NCBI RefSeq assembly: GCF_002795405.1
Contig: NZ_PHGZ01000004.1
Coordinates: 62,001-126,000 of the forward strand
DNA length: 64,000 nt
Reading direction: 5' to 3'
Source of the DNA: Caviibacterium pharyngocola
GTDB taxonomy: Bacteria > Pseudomonadota > Gammaproteobacteria > Enterobacterales > Pasteurellaceae
A program made the translations under genes and the position numbers. Below the pieces are notes generated by a model that was not told the origin of the DNA, made no database searches, and was given only the letters and a program-made list of their open reading frames with translations. Shown here piece by piece: positions 62,560-64,000 of the stretch (positions are counted from its first letter, which is position 1; each line of letters starts with the position of its first letter).

Positions 62560-62609
62560 AACCGCACTTTTAACACGAACAAACGGGTGAAAAGTGCGGT
62601 TTCTTTTTT
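62560..62609 (+). terminator. Paired uptake-signal terminator of trpS
   Basis: AACCGCACTTTT (62560-62571) pairs with AAAAGTGCGGTT (62590-62601) across an 18-base loop, followed by T runs to 62609. Confidence 0.85.
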
Positions 62610-62718
62610 GCGATTTTCCAAATGTCTCCGCCTCTCCGCCAAAAGAGACACGGAACTAATTCCGTCGAAAAGGTTCTAATAATCCATAGAATTCGATTTT
62701 TTATGTAAGGAACACCTA

Positions 62719-63351
62719 ATGAAACTACTAAAAATTCTGCTCGTCAGCTTATTCGCGTTGCCTAGCGCTTGGGCGAATATTAATACGAATATCAAATACA
62801 GCTCAAATTATTTAATGCCCGCTTACGTCCAATTTAAAGCGGACGGTCAGCAATACAACGTCAACGCGCAAATCAATATCCCGCTGTACAACATCAAATT
62901 CAAGTCCGGCGGAACACAAGGAACCAAACAGTTCAATATGCAAACTTATCAAGACACCCGCAATGATAAAGTGTATGCAAAAGCCAACATTAAAGGCAGC
63001 GCAATCGAATACGGCAAAGTAAAAAGCGGCTTAAAAACCGAACCGATGACAATGCCAACATTCGATTTATTTACCGTCGCGTTTCAACTCAGCTATTTTG
63101 ATAAACTGCCGCAAAATTTCCAAATCACCAACGGCAAAAAACTTTACCCGATGACCAATGTTTTCGTGAAAAAAAGCGAAAGAACGCTCAAAGACAATAA
63201 TCGCAATGTCACGGAAATCACCTACCAATTCCAAACCGGCGAAAAAGCCTTCGTAGTGAAAAAATACCTCGGCGAACAATTCCCCCGCTTTATATCCTAC
63301 GATAAAGACGGCGATCATTATGAATTGACGTTTAGTGAGTTTGTGAAGTGA
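62719..63351 (+). CDS. Exported protein of unknown function
   Basis: A 210-residue protein with a signal peptide (about 1-19, cleavage after AWA) and no lipobox, so probably periplasmic. The mature part is Lys/Gln/Asn-rich and beta-rich, with repeated K-F/Y alternation, resembling DUF3108-type proteins in outline only. It follows trpS by 175 bases and a terminator, with AAGGAA before the ATG, so it is its own unit. I do not recognise a function. Confidence 0.75.
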   Translation: MKLLKILLVSLFALPSAWANINTNIKYSSNYLMPAYVQFKADGQQYNVNAQINIPLYNIKFKSGGTQGTKQFNMQTYQDTRNDKVYAKANIKGSAIEYGKVKSGLKTEPMTMPTFDLFTVAFQLSYFDKLPQNFQITNGKKLYPMTNVFVKKSERTLKDNNRNVTEITYQFQTGEKAFVVKKYLGEQFPRFISYDKDGDHYELTFSEFVK

Positions 63352-63396
63352 AAAAATCAGGCAGGAAAGTGCGGTAAAATTTAAAAGTGTTTTTAT

Positions 63397-63423
63397 AAAA
63401 AGCGGACGGTTGTCCGCTTTTTT
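63397..63423. terminator. Bidirectional terminator
   Basis: AAAAAGCGGAC (63397-63407) and GTCCGCTTTTT (63412-63422) pair around GGTT, with T runs both ways between two convergent genes. Confidence 0.9.
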
Positions 63424-63426
63424 AGT

Positions 63427-63840
63427 TTATTCAATTAACCACTTATCTACGAGTTCTTGTGTTGTTTCTTTGTGTACCCACATACTGTCAAACTCCGGTG
63501 GTGGGAATTTGCTGTGGTTGTAACCGACGAATTCGCGGAAGTCGAATACGGCGTGCGGGTAGCCGTTAATTAGGAGGAAGGCTTTGTAGCCGTCTTCAGA
63601 CCACGCGATTTGTAATTGGCGCGGTTCTTTTAGAGTGTTTTCCTGAATATCGCTTTTGTTGTAAACAAATAGACTGTCAACTACCGGTTGGGCGCTTTGG
63701 TGGAGATCCATTGCGTAGAAATAGCCGGTTTCGCCGTCGTCTTCAAAAATGACGACGAGGTGTTCGTGTTGGGTTGAATGCGCGCCGCTGCGATAAGGTT
63801 GACCGATGAGTAGTTGATCGGTTAATACGGAATATAACAT
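63427..63840 (-). CDS. Hypothetical protein
   Basis: A 137-residue soluble protein with no signal or membrane segment. Acidic and aromatic-rich, with EHLVVIFEDDGETGYFYAMD, an RQLQIAWSEDGYKAFLLING stretch and a C-terminal FVGYNHSKFPPPEF. Such small proteins with a single beta-sheet domain often act as immunity or accessory proteins, but I see no partner toxin nearby. AAGAGGAAA lies before the ATG. Family not recognised. Confidence 0.75.
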   Translation of the reverse strand: MLYSVLTDQLLIGQPYRSGAHSTQHEHLVVIFEDDGETGYFYAMDLHQSAQPVVDSLFVYNKSDIQENTLKEPRQLQIAWSEDGYKAFLLINGYPHAVFDFREFVGYNHSKFPPPEFDSMWVHKETTQELVDKWLIE

Positions 63841-63940
63841 TGTTTCCTCTTGCTTATTATTCAGTTTTCTTCGGTATGTAAATTTCTTCGTTATTTTAGC
63901 ATTATCGATTAAGATTTTTGTTGTTTCTTTATATCGGAAG

Positions 63941-63966
63941 AAAAAAAGCCGCTCGAAAGAGCGGCT
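63941..63966 (-). terminator. Terminator of a gene beyond the window
   Basis: AGCCGCTC (63947-63954), GAAA, GAGCGGCT (63959-63966); on the minus strand T7 follows (complement of 63941-63947). It probably ends a minus-strand gene whose stop TAA may be at 63992-63994; too little of that gene is present to call it. Confidence 0.75.
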
Positions 63967-64000
63967 AGTATTTTAGATTTTTTGCGAATAATTAGGCTTG

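Overview
The window reads as chromosomal DNA of a fermentative member of the Pasteurellaceae. The strongest sign is the Haemophilus-type DNA uptake signal core AAGTGCGGT (or its complement), which recurs many times, often as facing pairs that form terminator hairpins. Gene content agrees: the haem/NAD-uptake phosphatase lipoprotein e(P4), an ArfA rescue factor, short PabB/PabC proteins, and a large mixed-acid fermentation set (pflB, focA, grcA, adhE, aspA, satP). The species cannot be fixed from sequence alone; a succinate-producing Basfia/Mannheimia/Actinobacillus type is plausible. I see no rRNA, tRNA, CRISPR array, prophage or insertion sequence. This is almost entirely core genome, with dense operons.

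Layout. 1-4.1 kb: truncated ftsP with plsC, then lpxH, an AhpD-like protein, and an AraC regulator overlapping a membrane protein gene. 4.2-9.3 kb (minus): focA-pflB, hel (e(P4)) and pflA. 9.5-12.6 kb: hinT-ycfL-nagZ-rlmC. 12.7-16.7 kb (minus): pfkA, and ung-yaaA-lipoprotein-fieF. 17-22 kb: grcA, then lepA-lepB-rnc-era. 22-25.8 kb (minus): menF-menD-menH. 26-31.6 kb: alaA, divergent glpK/glpF, gdhA. 31.9-35.2 kb (minus): a MarC-family protein, groES-groEL, fxsA. 35.4-39.9 kb: aspA, fadR/nhaB, dsbB. 40-44.7 kb: ispF-truD-surE-yqaA-lipoprotein-nlpD-lipoprotein. 44.8-47.6 kb (minus): an unrecorded 53-residue basic ORF, mltF, perM. 47.7-53.8 kb: yfgD, arfA, a small unknown, brnQ, tex, greB, satP. 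54-57.3 kb: adhE, dps. 57.4-62.5 kb: pabA, pabB-pabC, ridA, rpe-gph-trpS. 62.7-63.8 kb: two unknown proteins.

How the genes work together. Anaerobic carbon flow dominates. Formate lyase, its activase, the spare glycyl-radical subunit GrcA and the formate channel are joined by AdhE, AspA, SatP and menaquinone synthesis for fumarate respiration. Matching regulator boxes are visible: an ArcA-type repeat before focA, two FNR boxes before grcA, and FNR/CRP-like sites before aspA and adhE. A near-perfect sigma-32 promoter precedes groES.

The least expected signals are: (1) a dispersed structured element present three times (9874-9985, 52369-52475, 60056-60142), with a conserved hairpin and linker and a second hairpin whose sequence changes while its pairing is kept; (2) an arfA gene whose stop codon lies inside its own transcription terminator; (3) a short basic ORF after mltF; (4) a small lipoprotein that repeats the N-terminus of NlpD next door. 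I found no obviously new multi-gene system.
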